From JBKBIP01 sp046297495 (GTDB lineage: Bacteria > Planctomycetota > Planctomycetia > Gemmatales > Gemmataceae), in assembly GCA_046297495.1 (NCBI GenBank), contig JBKBIP010000011.1, forward strand, positions 62,001 through 126,000: 64,000 nt of DNA, read 5' to 3'. Under the pieces are notes generated by a model. It ran no database searches. It was not told the origin of the DNA and saw nothing but the letters and a program-made list of their open reading frames with translations. The translations under genes were made by a program, and so were the position numbers. Of this stretch, positions 45,296-54,128 are shown piece by piece (the stretch's first letter is position 1; each line of letters opens with the position of its first letter).

Positions 45296-46441
45296 TCACC
45301 GTTTCCCCAGCCGAGCGTTGGCCGCTTGGGGAGTGGCGCGGCGCCATTCGATGAGGCCGCCGACGGTGTGGGCAGCGCTGGCCCAGGGATTGCGATAGGT
45401 GCCGTCGCACACCAGAAGCAGTTGTTGCAGCTCGCCGCGCGGCGAGTAAATCAGCAGGCCGCGCACCGTGCCTTCGGCCTCAATGACGCGGGTGCCGCCG
45501 CCGGTGTAAGGACGTTTGCCGGCCAATGCCCCTTCGATCCGCACTTCGACGCGGTCGGCGGTCGCTTGCGTGACCACGGCGTTGAGCTGGGCCTTGGTGG
45601 CGTCCTGGGCGCGTAGGGCGAACACCATATCGCCATCATCGGTCAAAGCGCGGACGAAGTGTCGGCTGGTCGTCTCGGGAATCTGGTAGCGCTCGCCGGT
45701 TTGCAGTCGCGGGGGCCGCAAGCCACGCATCTCGTCCTCACGGAGGAAGATGCTATCGAACATGGGGTGCTGGTTGGCCGGTAGGCCGCCGCGCAGGGTT
45801 CGCGCCGTCACCGCCAGCCGCGCGGAGCCATCGGCCCGCACTCCCAAACCGCGATCCGGATTCAACGTTACCGCCACGGGGCGGCGCCGCGGCAAGGGGC
45901 CGAGTTGGCGCAATCCTTTTTCGAGCCAAGCCAATAACTCGCCGGTGTCCTTGGAAGGACGCATTCCAGCCAACACCTTGCCATCGGCTGTCAACAGATA
46001 GACGCCAATGGGCCGATGCTTGTCCAGCCCCCATTGTTCGATCAACTGCCGTTGCACGTTGGCGGGGCTGCCCGGCAAGGGGCGGCCCCCCCGCGCCCGC
46101 AGATCAATGGCCACGGGCACGCAATAATCGCGAATCAGGCTGACCACCTGTTCGTTGGACAAAGGACCCGCACGGAGCCCGAATGCCGCTGCTCAGCAGC
46201 GCTCGAACGGGTCATCGTCCAAGGTCCAGACGAAAAGGGGGCGTTTTTCGCGCGTGGCCGTCGCTTGGGCTTCCACCAGCGAAGCCAGCCAGGGAACCTG
46301 CTGCCAGCGCAACTCGGCGGCGCTGGGCCGAATGGCGTTGGCCCGCTGCTCCAGCCCCTGCGGCGTCCAGTCAGCCGTCAAGCCCAGGGCAGTTAGCGCC
46401 AACGTGGTAATTGAGCTAATCCAGGCAATCCGTCGCGTCAT
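45296..46441 (-). CDS. Candidate selenocysteine thioredoxin-like protein (in-frame UGA)
   Basis: One frame from ATG 46441 (AAGGA upstream) to the stop at 45296 gives 381 residues if the in-frame TGA at 46195-46193 is read through. Residue 82 is Cys and residue 83 would be Sec: FERC-U-AAAFGLRAG. Both sides look like one protein: signal-type start (RRIAWISSITTLALTALGLT), REKRPLFVWTLDDD, then LSNEQVVSLIRDYCVPVAIDLRARG and GVYLLTADGKVLAG, the pattern of a thioredoxin-like fold with the redox pair at the end of strand one. A SECIS-like hairpin follows the UGA, and a strong terminator follows the gene. A sequencing error or a real nonsense mutation is the alternative. No selA/selB lies in the window. 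Confidence 0.6.
46164..46180 (-). promoter_or_regulatory. candidate bacterial SECIS hairpin
   Basis: Starting 12 bases after the UGA, GGGCUC pairs with GGGUCC (six pairs, two of them wobble) around loop CGUGC. The loop begins 18 bases after the UGA, is five bases long and has a G within its first two positions. These three properties match the known bacterial SECIS consensus. Found by eye. Confidence 0.5.
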
Positions 46442-46579
46442 GCGTGGCATCCTTGTTTCAGTCAATACCGGCGGCACCTTCTCGCGGAAGCGCGGAGCAT
46501 GCCAACCTTTTGTCCAGAACAACGATAAGGAAAAGTGGGGCGATTCTACCCCCATGCGCCACAAAAGTCGAGACGAATT

Positions 46580-46652
46580 GGGCCAAAAAAGGGGACGCGA
46601 CTCGATTTCGATGGTTATCAGAAAATACGAGTCGCGTCCCCTTTTTTGGCCC
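46580..46652. repeat. REP-like palindrome with 25-bp perfect arms
   Basis: Arms 46580-46604 and 46628-46652 are exact complements; each contains the AAAAAAGGGGACGCGACTCG core, around a 23-base loop. The AAAAAGGGGAC motif resembles the REP-like elements mobilised by Y1 (RAYT) transposases in many bacteria. It lies between the selenoprotein-like gene and the PQQ-propeller gene. No RAYT gene is in the window. Confidence 0.9.
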
Positions 46653-46803
46653 CGCCGCCCGCCCGCGCGGTTGGCAAGTGGGAGAAAAACTCGCTCCGCG
46701 ACCACACGCCGATAGCATCTCCGCTGATTCGTCAGTAAGATAACAAGCGTTTCCGAACGCTGGTATCGCCACGCATTGATCATCCCACCACGAGGAGTCC
46801 GCC

Positions 46804-48150
46804 ATGAGACGCTGCCCCGCTTTGTCGTTTTTGACTCTCCCGCTATTTGTCGTCGCCGTGCTGGGTACATGCTGGCAGGAGTTTGGCATAGCCTGGAGCC
46901 AAGAGGCGGGCGCGGCGCTGGCTTGGGCGCAGTGGCGGGGGCCGAGCGGCCAGGGATATTCCGATGATACCAAGGTGCCGCTAAGCTGGAGCGACACGGA
47001 AAACCTGCTGTGGAAAACCAAACTGCCGGGGCATGGCAACTCGTCGCCGATTGTGTGGGGAGACCGTATCTTTTTGACGGCGGCCAGCGACGGCGGCCAG
47101 CAACGCTATGTGCTGTGCGTCAGCGCACGCGACGGCAAGATTCTCTGGCAACGCACCGCCGCCCAGGATGTGCCGCTGGAACGCACGCATGGTTGGAACG
47201 GCTACGCTTCGGCGTCCTGCGCCGCCGACGGCGAGCGCGTGTACGCTTTCTTTGGCACGCCGGGCCTGTTTTGCTACGATTTCGACGGCAATCTCGTCTG
47301 GAAACACTACTTTGGCATCTGTACCACCAGCAACGGCTGGGGAAGCGGGGCGGCATCGCCGTTTCTGTTCGAGGACCTGGTGATTCAAAACTGCGACAAC
47401 GACGGCCCCGAGGGACTTCCCCCCGGCGCCAAACCCGAAGAGGCCGCCCCGATGGCGGTGGTGGCGCTCGACAAGCTCACCGGCAAGGTCCGCTGGCAGA
47501 CCCGGCGTGATCAAGGGAAGGGCTGGAGTACGCCGTTGCTGGTGCCGATGCCCAGCGGCCGGCTCGATTTGGTGCTGAATGGGCCGCACGGCGTCTGGGC
47601 GTATGACCCGCGCACCGGCCAGGAAATCTGGCATTGCGAACGCGGCAAGGGGGACGACAAGGCTCTGTTCGGCGAAGGAATGCCGCCATTCAATGACACC
47701 ATGTTGTTCGTCAACTCTGGCCGGCCCGGCCCGATGCTGGCCGTTCGCCTGGGTGGAACGGGGAATGTGACCCGGTCGCACGTGGCCTGGGAAGTGTCGC
47801 GCAAGGGGAGCCGGGACGTGGCCTCTCCCATCTTGTGGCAAGACCTGCTCTATCTGGGGGACCGCTACGGCATGTTGTCCTGTTATGAGGCCAAGACCGG
47901 CAAGCAGCTGTTCAAGGAACGCTGCGGCTCCCGCCCTTTCTCGGCCTCGCCGGTGGCCGTGCAAGGACACTTGTTGTACCTGATGGAGGATGGCGTCACC
48001 TTCGTCGTGGAACCAAGCAAGGAATTCAAGATCGTCCGCCGCAACCGGCTGACCGACGGCAGCGAATTCCGCGCCTCTCCCGCCATCGTGGATGGCAAGC
48101 TGTACTTGCGCTCGCAGACGCACTTGTATTGCATTGGGGCAAAGGAGTGA
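46804..48150 (+). CDS. Secreted PQQ-like beta-propeller protein
   Basis: 448 aa. Signal peptide ending near residue 30, then repeated beta-propeller blades: AQWRGPSGQGYSDDTKVPLSW, ENLLWKTKLPGHGNSSPIVWGDRIFLTAA, LVWKHYFGICTTSNGWGSGAASPFLFEDLVIQ, KLTGKVRWQTRRDQGKGWSTPLLVPM and SRPFSASPVAVQGHLLYLMEDG. This is a typical planctomycete family of PQQ-like (YVTN/WD-type) propellers lacking the heme-binding and calcium-binding features of alcohol dehydrogenases. Probably a periplasmic binding or scaffold protein rather than an oxidoreductase. Confidence 0.88.
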   Translation: MRRCPALSFLTLPLFVVAVLGTCWQEFGIAWSQEAGAALAWAQWRGPSGQGYSDDTKVPLSWSDTENLLWKTKLPGHGNSSPIVWGDRIFLTAASDGGQQRYVLCVSARDGKILWQRTAAQDVPLERTHGWNGYASASCAADGERVYAFFGTPGLFCYDFDGNLVWKHYFGICTTSNGWGSGAASPFLFEDLVIQNCDNDGPEGLPPGAKPEEAAPMAVVALDKLTGKVRWQTRRDQGKGWSTPLLVPMPSGRLDLVLNGPHGVWAYDPRTGQEIWHCERGKGDDKALFGEGMPPFNDTMLFVNSGRPGPMLAVRLGGTGNVTRSHVAWEVSRKGSRDVASPILWQDLLYLGDRYGMLSCYEAKTGKQLFKERCGSRPFSASPVAVQGHLLYLMEDGVTFVVEPSKEFKIVRRNRLTDGSEFRASPAIVDGKLYLRSQTHLYCIGAKE

Positions 48151-48160
48151 TTGATGAAAT

Positions 48161-48204
48161 GATTCATGGATTCACGCGCGCTCGCGAACGTGAAGCGATG
48201 AATC
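48161..48204. repeat. dispersed palindromic repeat, family 1 (copy N)
   Basis: GATTCATGGATTCACG (48161-48176) and CGTGAAGCGATGAATC (48189-48204): 14 of 16 pair. The inner G:C pair of the consensus (TTCGCG) is here A:T in both arms (TTCACG/CGTGAA), a compensatory change. It starts 10 bp past the propeller stop. Confidence 0.85.
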
Positions 48205-48244
48205 CCCTCTGTTAGTCAACCGTGATCTTTCGAGGAATCGCACC

Positions 48245-49201
48245 ATGCCGCCACGAGGCAAGTCAGACCCAGGGTTTGGGAGCGGGGGGCCGCGCTATCC
48301 GGGGACCTTTCTATTGGCCTTCCGCGAAGCCGCTCGCCAGCTCGGTTGGCAGGTGCGGCAAATCACCGGCCATCTCGCCGAGTGTCGGGACGCCGAGCAG
48401 GAGGAACGGGCCGTCGGCCTGGAGAACCTCTTTCGCCGCTTGCGCCGCGCGGACCGCAGCAACTGGCCGGCGCTGATCGTCGAGTTCCTGCGCTCGGCGG
48501 CGTCCATCGAAGTCGATGAGTTGTCATCGACGAACTTGAACGAGGTCTCCGAGCGGCTGCTGGCGCGCATCGGGCCACGCATGGAAGGCGCTGGGGCGGA
48601 GGCGCGGGTCTGGCACCAACCCTTAGGGGAGACCGGCTTGTTTGTCAATTTGGTCATCGACTTTGAGCAGGGCATGGCCTACGTCACGGAACAGATGGTG
48701 GAAGAATCCGGCCGCCCCGGCGCGGAGTGGCTGAACGTGGCCCTGGCCAACCTGCACGACCGCACGCCCCCGGATTGCTTTCACATGATCGATGAGGACA
48801 TAGGGCTGCGCGCGTGCCTGATCCACGACGCCTATGATTCCTCGCGGGCGTTGATCCTCGACGAACTACTGCCGGAAGCTCAGTGGGGCTGCTTCGTGGC
48901 CGTGCCGGGGCGCGATCATCTGCTTATCTTGCCCGTGACAGCGGATAGCCTGGGGACCGTCCATCTACTCAAATTCCTGGCTCAAAAAGATTACCAGAAC
49001 ACCCCCTACGCCATCAGCGACCAGGTCTACTGGGTCCATGACAAAGACTGGCATCACTTTGGCATTGAGCTAGAGCAAGACAAAGCCACCGTCCAACCGC
49101 CGCCGGCCTTCGTGGAAATCTTGCCTGAGTTATTGCCCGAGGGGAAACTCGATCTGCTCGATGACACAGACGACAGCAAGCCGACGGATGAACCGAATTA
49201 A
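48245..49201 (+). CDS. Unknown protein of about 318 residues
   Basis: 318 aa from ATG 48245; no strong ribosome site is visible. I recognise no family. Cytoplasmic (no signal). The N-terminal part (1-100) is helical and charged. The middle and C-terminal part has several alternating strands: TGLFVNLVIDFEQGMAYVTEQMV, GCFVAVPGRDHLLILPVTADSLGTVHLLKFLAQKDY and QVYWVHDKDWHHFGIEL. That middle part slightly resembles DUF1444-type proteins, but not strongly enough to assign. Acidic C-terminus. It starts 94 bp after the propeller stop, with a family 1 copy between, and precedes an MscS gene. Confidence 0.65.
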   Translation: MPPRGKSDPGFGSGGPRYPGTFLLAFREAARQLGWQVRQITGHLAECRDAEQEERAVGLENLFRRLRRADRSNWPALIVEFLRSAASIEVDELSSTNLNEVSERLLARIGPRMEGAGAEARVWHQPLGETGLFVNLVIDFEQGMAYVTEQMVEESGRPGAEWLNVALANLHDRTPPDCFHMIDEDIGLRACLIHDAYDSSRALILDELLPEAQWGCFVAVPGRDHLLILPVTADSLGTVHLLKFLAQKDYQNTPYAISDQVYWVHDKDWHHFGIELEQDKATVQPPPAFVEILPELLPEGKLDLLDDTDDSKPTDEPN

Positions 49202-49259
49202 CGAAACCTTTCGTCGCTCCTCCCCGTCCCTGCTGGAATTTCAGAAGTAGGTGGCCGTG

Positions 49260-49826
49260 ATGAGCTGGGAAACATTGTGGCTGGGCTTGTTTCAGTTTCT
49301 CTTTCGCATGGCCTTGGCCGCGGTCGTGGTGTTGCTGGCCTGGTTGGTCGGCTTCCTGCTGCAACGGTTGGTGCATCGCCTGACACGCATCCAACACATC
49401 GACGCAGGCTTGACGGAATTTATCGGCAAGGCGGCCAAGTTCGGCATGTTGCTGTTGGGGGGCGTGGCGGCCTTGGGGACGCTCGGCGTCGATGTCACGG
49501 CCTTGGTAGCTGGGCTGGGGCTAGTCGGTTTCGCCTTGGGGTTCGCCCTCAAAGACATTATTTCCAACGCCCTGTCCGGAGTGCTGGTGCTGCTGCTCCG
49601 CCCGTTCCGCAAGGGGGACCGCATATCGGTCCTGGCCTTCTCCGGCGTCGTCGTGGACATCGACTTGCGCTACACGATCCTCGACGCCAACGGCGACACC
49701 ATATACATCCCCAACGCCAACCTGTTCACGAATCCCGTCACCGTCCATCAACCTCCCAGCGCGGTCGTGGACCAAGCCAGCGCGGAACCACCATCACCCA
49801 CTTCCGTGGAGGAACCAGGGGGCTGA
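49260..49826 (+). CDS. Small-conductance mechanosensitive channel (MscS type)
   Basis: 188 aa from ATG 49260, preceded by AGGTGG; GTG codons at 49251 and 49257 are alternatives. Shorter than E. coli MscS (286 aa). Membrane region: two or three TM helices including LAAVVVLLAWLVGFLLQRLV, then the pore helix GVDVTALVAGLGLVGFALGFALKDIISNALSGVLVLLLRPFRKGD, whose glycine/alanine packing is diagnostic. A short beta domain (RISVLAFSGVVVDIDLRYTILDANGDTIYIPNANLFTNPV) follows, and a disordered tail replaces the large cytoplasmic vestibule. It releases solutes on osmotic downshock. Confidence 0.88.
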   Translation: MSWETLWLGLFQFLFRMALAAVVVLLAWLVGFLLQRLVHRLTRIQHIDAGLTEFIGKAAKFGMLLLGGVAALGTLGVDVTALVAGLGLVGFALGFALKDIISNALSGVLVLLLRPFRKGDRISVLAFSGVVVDIDLRYTILDANGDTIYIPNANLFTNPVTVHQPPSAVVDQASAEPPSPTSVEEPGG

Positions 49827-49989
49827 CGTTTCTCACGCTGCCGTTTCTCACCACTGGCTTTGGCCTGGCTCGGTTGCTCGCCCACCGCTTTGGGTGTCAG
49901 CCCTTCGTCTTGCAATCGCTGAGCCAGTTCCGTTCGCCTTTCCGGCGACCGGGCCGCCAGTAGGTCGTTAACCGACAGCCCCTCCAGCC

Positions 49990-50125
49990 GTGTCGGTCGG
50001 CGTCAAACAGCAGTATGCCGGTTGCTTGGGGCGCACGGATAACGGTCAGATCGCTGTCTGTGTCAACTGCCAGGCACCCAGCGGACATGCTTTGATCGAC
50101 CGGCGGCTGTTTCTGCCCGAAGAAT
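49990..50125 (+). pseudogene. fragment of an IS701-type transposase
   Basis: A 45-residue open frame beginning with GTG: SVGVKQQYAGCLGRTDNGQ, then APSGHALIDRRLFLPEEW. This is the conserved stretch of IS701-family DDE transposases (about 400 aa in full). No start, catalytic core or end is present. It lies in the 437-bp gap between MscS and the decarboxylase genes, the rest of which shows no gene. An old deletion product of an insertion. Confidence 0.75.
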
Positions 50126-50263
50126 GGGCTCCCGCGAAGGGGGTGGCGGTTGCCGGCGCTGACGTTTCTTCATATCCCAAAAATAAGAGGGCTTTCCGCG
50201 TCGCCGATCCACGAGTCGGCAACGCGGAGCCAGCGCGAAACGATCCCCCCCGAGGCAATTCTC

Positions 50264-50746
50264 ATGCTCGATGGTCCGGCGGTGGTGGCAGCCTTGAAAG
50301 CGTGCGGCATCACCCATGTAGTTTGGATTCCCGATAGCTACATCGGCACCTGGGAGACGGCGTTGCAAGCCGAGCCGGGCGTGCAACTGGTCCGCGTCTG
50401 CCGCGAAGGGGAGGCGTTCGCGGTGGCGGCGGGGCTGATGCTTGGTGGTCAACGGCCCATCGTCGCCATTCAGTGTACCGGCCTGTTTGAAGCTGGCGAC
50501 GCCTTGCGCAACGTCATCCATGACATGAAGCTGCCGTTGTTTTTCATCGTCGGCTTGCGCAGTTACGAGGCGTTCCAGCAAGGAAAAACGAAAGACAACT
50601 GCCCCATCTTCGCCGAGCCGATCCTGCACGCCTGGCAAATTCCTTACACCATCCTGACCGGCAGCCACACGGCCAGTGACCTGGCCAACGCCTATCGCCA
50701 GGCGCAAGCCGAGCGGCGGGCCGGCGCCGTCTTCATCGCGGAGTGA
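50264..50746 (+). CDS. Sulfopyruvate/phosphonopyruvate decarboxylase-like, alpha subunit
   Basis: 160 aa from ATG 50264, with GAGG upstream. It matches the N-terminal PYR domain of TPP enzymes of the ComD type: ALKACGITHVVWIPDSYIGTW, catalytic Glu in VRVCREGEAFAVAAGLMLGG, IVAIQCTGLFEAGDALRN, and PLFFIVGLRSYEAFQ. The partner PP domain is on the next gene, so the enzyme is split into two chains as in archaeal sulfopyruvate decarboxylase. It makes an aldehyde from a 3-substituted pyruvate; sulfopyruvate versus phosphonopyruvate cannot be told here. The upstream stretch carries a transposase relic. Confidence 0.8.
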   Translation: MLDGPAVVAALKACGITHVVWIPDSYIGTWETALQAEPGVQLVRVCREGEAFAVAAGLMLGGQRPIVAIQCTGLFEAGDALRNVIHDMKLPLFFIVGLRSYEAFQQGKTKDNCPIFAEPILHAWQIPYTILTGSHTASDLANAYRQAQAERRAGAVFIAE

Positions 50747-50750
50747 CGCC

Positions 50751-51320
50751 ATGCCCATGTCGCATCAGCAGGCTTTGGAAGTTCTGGCCCAACAGCGCGG
50801 CCAACGCCTTGTCATCACGACGATGGGTTCGGTGGGCATCTGGCCGAAGCTGTCGGATACGCCGCTGGATTTCGCCTTCATGCCCTCCTCGATGGGACAG
50901 GGACCGGACCTGGGCTTGGGCCTGGCGCTGGCGCAACCGGAGCGCGGCGTCATCGTCGTCAACGGCGATGGTTGCATGTTGATGAACCTGGGCAGCCTCG
51001 TGACCATCGCTCAGCAGCCGGCCAATTTATTCTTGGTGATCATCGACAACGGCCTCTACGAAGTGACCGGCGGCCAACCCCACGCCGGCGCCGGCCACAC
51101 CGACTTCGCCGGCCTGGCGCGCGCCGCTGGCATTCAGCGGGTTTACACGTTCGACACCCTCGACGCTTGGCGAACCGGCGCCGCCGAGGCGTTGAGCGAC
51201 CCCGGCCCGGTGGTCATCTGGTTGCGCGTCGAAGGGAAACTCGGTCAAAAGACCCCTTCCCCACCTCGACCGATGAGCGAACAAATCGCCCGTCTTCAGC
51301 AAGCCTTGCAAATTCACTGA
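50751..51320 (+). CDS. Sulfopyruvate/phosphonopyruvate decarboxylase-like, beta subunit
   Basis: 189 aa from ATG 50751, four bases after the alpha stop, so the two are surely co-translated. The TPP-binding motif is complete: VVNGDGCMLMNLGSLVTIAQ, then FLVIIDNGLYEVTGGQ (GDG to Asn spacing as expected). The PP domain ends with GPVVIWLRVEG. With the alpha chain it forms a ComDE-like heteromer. In methanogens the reaction leads to coenzyme M; bacterial members are less clear and may serve sulfonate or phosphonate metabolism. No other such genes are adjacent. Confidence 0.8.
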   Translation: MPMSHQQALEVLAQQRGQRLVITTMGSVGIWPKLSDTPLDFAFMPSSMGQGPDLGLGLALAQPERGVIVVNGDGCMLMNLGSLVTIAQQPANLFLVIIDNGLYEVTGGQPHAGAGHTDFAGLARAAGIQRVYTFDTLDAWRTGAAEALSDPGPVVIWLRVEGKLGQKTPSPPRPMSEQIARLQQALQIH

Positions 51321-51383
51321 AGTTCTTCGTTGCAATCTTGGCCCAAGGACGGCATCATCGGAAGAGAACGGTTTTGTTCTCTT

Positions 51384-51435
51384 GGATTTATCATTTCACG
51401 CGGGATACCGGTAGCCCACGCGAAACGATGAATCC
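51384..51435. repeat. dispersed palindromic repeat, family 1 (copy O)
   Basis: GGATTTATCATTTCACGCG on the left and CACGCGAAACGATGAATCC on the right, ending at 51435. Most positions pair, with a few mismatches or wobbles. The right arm contains an in-frame ATG (51428) ahead of the sulfatase start. Confidence 0.7.
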
Positions 51436-51466
51436 CCGAACCTCCATCCGCCATAGGAACCGCATC

Positions 51467-52852
51467 ATGCCGATCCAACCCTATCGGATAGCTGTCTTGC
51501 TATTGTCCGTTTGTTTTCTCCTCAGCGCCTCTGGGCCGTTGAATGCCGCACAGCCCCAAAAGCGACCGCCGAATATCATCTTCGTGCTGGTCGATGACAT
51601 GGGCTACGCCGACATCGGCTGCATGGGCTGCAAGGACATTCGCACGCCGCACATCGACCGGCTGGCGAAGGAAGGGGTGCGGTTCACGAACTTCTACGCC
51701 AACGCCCCGGTCTGCACGCCGACGCGGGCGGCCTTCATCACGGGGCGCTATCAACAGCGTGCCGGTCTGGAATGGGCCTTGGGGTTCACCGCCGAGCAGT
51801 ATCGCCGGGTCGGCGACAAGTGGGTGCCGGAGCCGGACAAGCTGGCCCTGGGATTGCCCGCTGGCGAACGCACCATCGCCGACCTGCTGAAAGAAGCCGG
51901 TTACGGCACGGCGGCTTACGGCAAGTGGCACCTGGGCTTCCAACCGGAACACAACCCGACCAAGAGAGGTTTCGACGAATACTTCGGCAACCTGCTCGGT
52001 CACGCCGATTTCTACCGCTATGTCTATTTCGATGGCACTTATCAACTCTATGAGAACGACAAACCGGCCAAGGCCAAAGGGTATTTGACCGACCTGTACA
52101 ACCAACGCGCCACCGATTTCATCAACCGCATGGGGCAGAAGCCCTTTTTCCTCTACGTGCCGCATCTGGCCGTGCATTTCCCTTTCCAGCCGCCTGGCCG
52201 ACCCGATCCGCCAGTGACGATGGAGAACAAATTCGACGGCACCCGCCGCGACTACGCCGCCATGCTGGAGTGCATCGATGATGGCATTGGCATGATGTTG
52301 GCGGCTTTGGAAAAACAAGGGACGTTGGACAACACGCTATTCATCTTTTCCAGTGACAACGGCGGCGAACGGCTGTCGGACAACACGCCGCTGTTCAATC
52401 AAAAGACAACCTTGTGGGAAGGGGGCATCCGCGTCCCCTGCCTGATGCGTTGGCCGGCTCAGCTGCCGCAAGGGAAAGTCATCGATCAGCCGGCCATCAC
52501 GATGGACCTGACAGCCACCATTTTGGCTGCCGCTGGCGTGTCGCTGCCCAAGGACCGCCCGCTCGACGGCATCGACCTGTTGCCGATTCTCACGGGGAAA
52601 CAGCCGCCCGTCGAACGCACCTTCTGCTGGCGCGTGGATCGCCCCGGACGGAAGCAAAAAGCCATCCGGCATGGCGATTGGAAATTCATCCAAGATGACA
52701 TGGTGGAATTGCTGTTCCATCTGCAAGAAGACATCGGCGAGCGCCACAACTTGGGTTATCAACATCCGGCCATCAAGGACAAGCTCAAGAAAATGCTGGC
52801 CGATTGGGAAGCCGACGTGGACCGCCAGCCGCCGGCGTTCGTGGTGAAGTGA
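51467..52852 (+). CDS. Sulfatase (formylglycine-dependent)
   Basis: 461 aa from ATG 51467, with AGGA upstream. The earlier in-frame ATG at 51428 lies in a dispersed repeat and would place a polar stretch before the signal peptide. Signal peptide to about residue 28 (LNAA). Alkaline-phosphatase-fold sulfatase: metal ligands Asp43-Asp44 (FVLVDDMGYADIG), the nucleophile motif PVCTPTRAAFITGRY with Cys83 as formylglycine precursor (C-x-P-x-R), GKWHLGF and VIFSSDNGG-like IFIFSSDNGGER. Exported. Planctomycetes carry many such sulfatases for algal polysaccharides; the specific substrate is unknown. Followed by a PSCyt1-LRR gene. Confidence 0.92.
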   Translation: MPIQPYRIAVLLLSVCFLLSASGPLNAAQPQKRPPNIIFVLVDDMGYADIGCMGCKDIRTPHIDRLAKEGVRFTNFYANAPVCTPTRAAFITGRYQQRAGLEWALGFTAEQYRRVGDKWVPEPDKLALGLPAGERTIADLLKEAGYGTAAYGKWHLGFQPEHNPTKRGFDEYFGNLLGHADFYRYVYFDGTYQLYENDKPAKAKGYLTDLYNQRATDFINRMGQKPFFLYVPHLAVHFPFQPPGRPDPPVTMENKFDGTRRDYAAMLECIDDGIGMMLAALEKQGTLDNTLFIFSSDNGGERLSDNTPLFNQKTTLWEGGIRVPCLMRWPAQLPQGKVIDQPAITMDLTATILAAAGVSLPKDRPLDGIDLLPILTGKQPPVERTFCWRVDRPGRKQKAIRHGDWKFIQDDMVELLFHLQEDIGERHNLGYQHPAIKDKLKKMLADWEADVDRQPPAFVVK

Positions 52853-52886
52853 TCCTGATTTAGAATCCAACAGTTGGAGGAACCAT

Positions 52887-53843
52887 ATGTTTTCTCGATT
52901 TCTGGCTATTGCGGTCACACTGTCCATCCTCTGCCTGACCCGCCCGGCAACCGCCGAGGTGGATTTCGTCAAAGACATCAAGCCGGTCTTGGAGCAAAAA
53001 TGTCTCCAATGCCACGGCGCGGAGAAGCCCAAGGTGGGGCTGCGGATGGACACCCGCGAAGGCGTCATCAAAGGGGGCAAGGGGGGCGCGATCGTCGTGG
53101 TCGGCAAGGCGGAGGAAAGCCTGTTGCTCGATGTCATTTCCTTGCCACAAAATGACTCGGGCCGGATGCCCCCCGAAGGAAAGCCGTTGACCAAGGAGCA
53201 AGTCGCCCAATTCCGCGCCTGGATCAACGAAGGGTTGAAGTGGCCCGATGGCTTGGTCCTCAAACCCGTGGGGGGAAGCACGGAAACGACCCAGACCAGC
53301 CACGACGCCGGCGTACCGATCACCGCCGCCGAGAAAGCCGCCGTGACCAAGGTGCAACAAGCCGGCGTCTTGGCGCTGCGTCTGGCCCAAAACACGAACT
53401 TGCTACGCATCGACTTCGCGCTGCGCGGCAAGGAGGTCAAGGATGAGGAATTGGCCCTGCTCAAGGACATGCCCAACCTGATCGAATTGAACCTGGCGGG
53501 AACGGACATCACCGACGCCAGCTTGGCTCACTTGAAAGACCTGCCCCGCTTGACCCGGTTGCAATTGCAAAAAACCAGCATCACCGACAAGGGTTTAGAA
53601 CACCTCAAAGGATTACGGAGCTTGACATCGCTCAATCTGTTTGGCACGGAAGTAACCGACGAGGGCATCGAGCAGCTCAAAGACTTGAAAAACCTGAAAC
53701 GGCTCTATCTTTGGCAAAGCAAAGTCACCGAGAACGCCGCCCAGAAGCTCACCGAAGCCATCCCCGGCTTGGTCGTCAACGTCGGCAAGGACATCGGCCC
53801 AGCCGGAGCGCAAGTGAAGAAGCCGGACAGTAGTGACAAGTGA
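52887..53843 (+). CDS. Planctomycete cytochrome C (PSCyt1) domain with leucine-rich repeats
   Basis: 318 aa, ATG behind TTGGAGG. Signal peptide to about residue 23. PSCyt1 domain (about 24-115) with DFVKDIKPVLEQKCLQCHG (heme-binding Cys39, Cys42, His43), GLRMDTREGVIKGG and SGRMPPEGKPLTKEQVAQFRAWI. The second half (about 155-290) has leucine-rich repeats: NLIELNLAGTDITDASLAHL, LTRLQLQKTSITDKGLEHL and SLTSLNLFGTEVTDEGIEQL. Cytochrome plus LRR is an exported planctomycete arrangement of unknown function. It directly follows the sulfatase, 34 bp apart. Confidence 0.9.
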   Translation: MFSRFLAIAVTLSILCLTRPATAEVDFVKDIKPVLEQKCLQCHGAEKPKVGLRMDTREGVIKGGKGGAIVVVGKAEESLLLDVISLPQNDSGRMPPEGKPLTKEQVAQFRAWINEGLKWPDGLVLKPVGGSTETTQTSHDAGVPITAAEKAAVTKVQQAGVLALRLAQNTNLLRIDFALRGKEVKDEELALLKDMPNLIELNLAGTDITDASLAHLKDLPRLTRLQLQKTSITDKGLEHLKGLRSLTSLNLFGTEVTDEGIEQLKDLKNLKRLYLWQSKVTENAAQKLTEAIPGLVVNVGKDIGPAGAQVKKPDSSDK

Positions 53844-54113
53844 TAAACAGAGTCCCCGCGCGGAAACGAGAGAGCCGCGCTCTTGCCCGTCGGCATAGTT
53901 CTGTTCGACCATCTGCCGCCGCGGCTGGGTATAAGGCCTTCGCTGCGGCGGCAGCGATGCGCTGCCGGACGCTCCCACCTGTTCTTCCCGCCAAGCGTGT
54001 GTCTCTTCCAGGTCCCAAAGACTCTCGACTCCTGGAAACAGGGCACTTGGTTTCTCTCCCCTATCGTGGCAGTCCCGACCAATGCGCCAGTTAGTAATTT
54101 CCGTAGCCTGCGT

Positions 54114-54119
54114 TATAAT
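54114..54119 (+). promoter_or_regulatory. -10 box of a near-leaderless transcript
   Basis: TATAAT (54114-54119) ends 9 bp before the ATG at 54129, so transcription would start at or within a few bases of the start codon. The -35 region TTAGTA (54091-54096) is weak. The rest of the 285-bp gap upstream shows nothing else. Confidence 0.45.
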
Positions 54120-54128
54120 ACTTTCATC

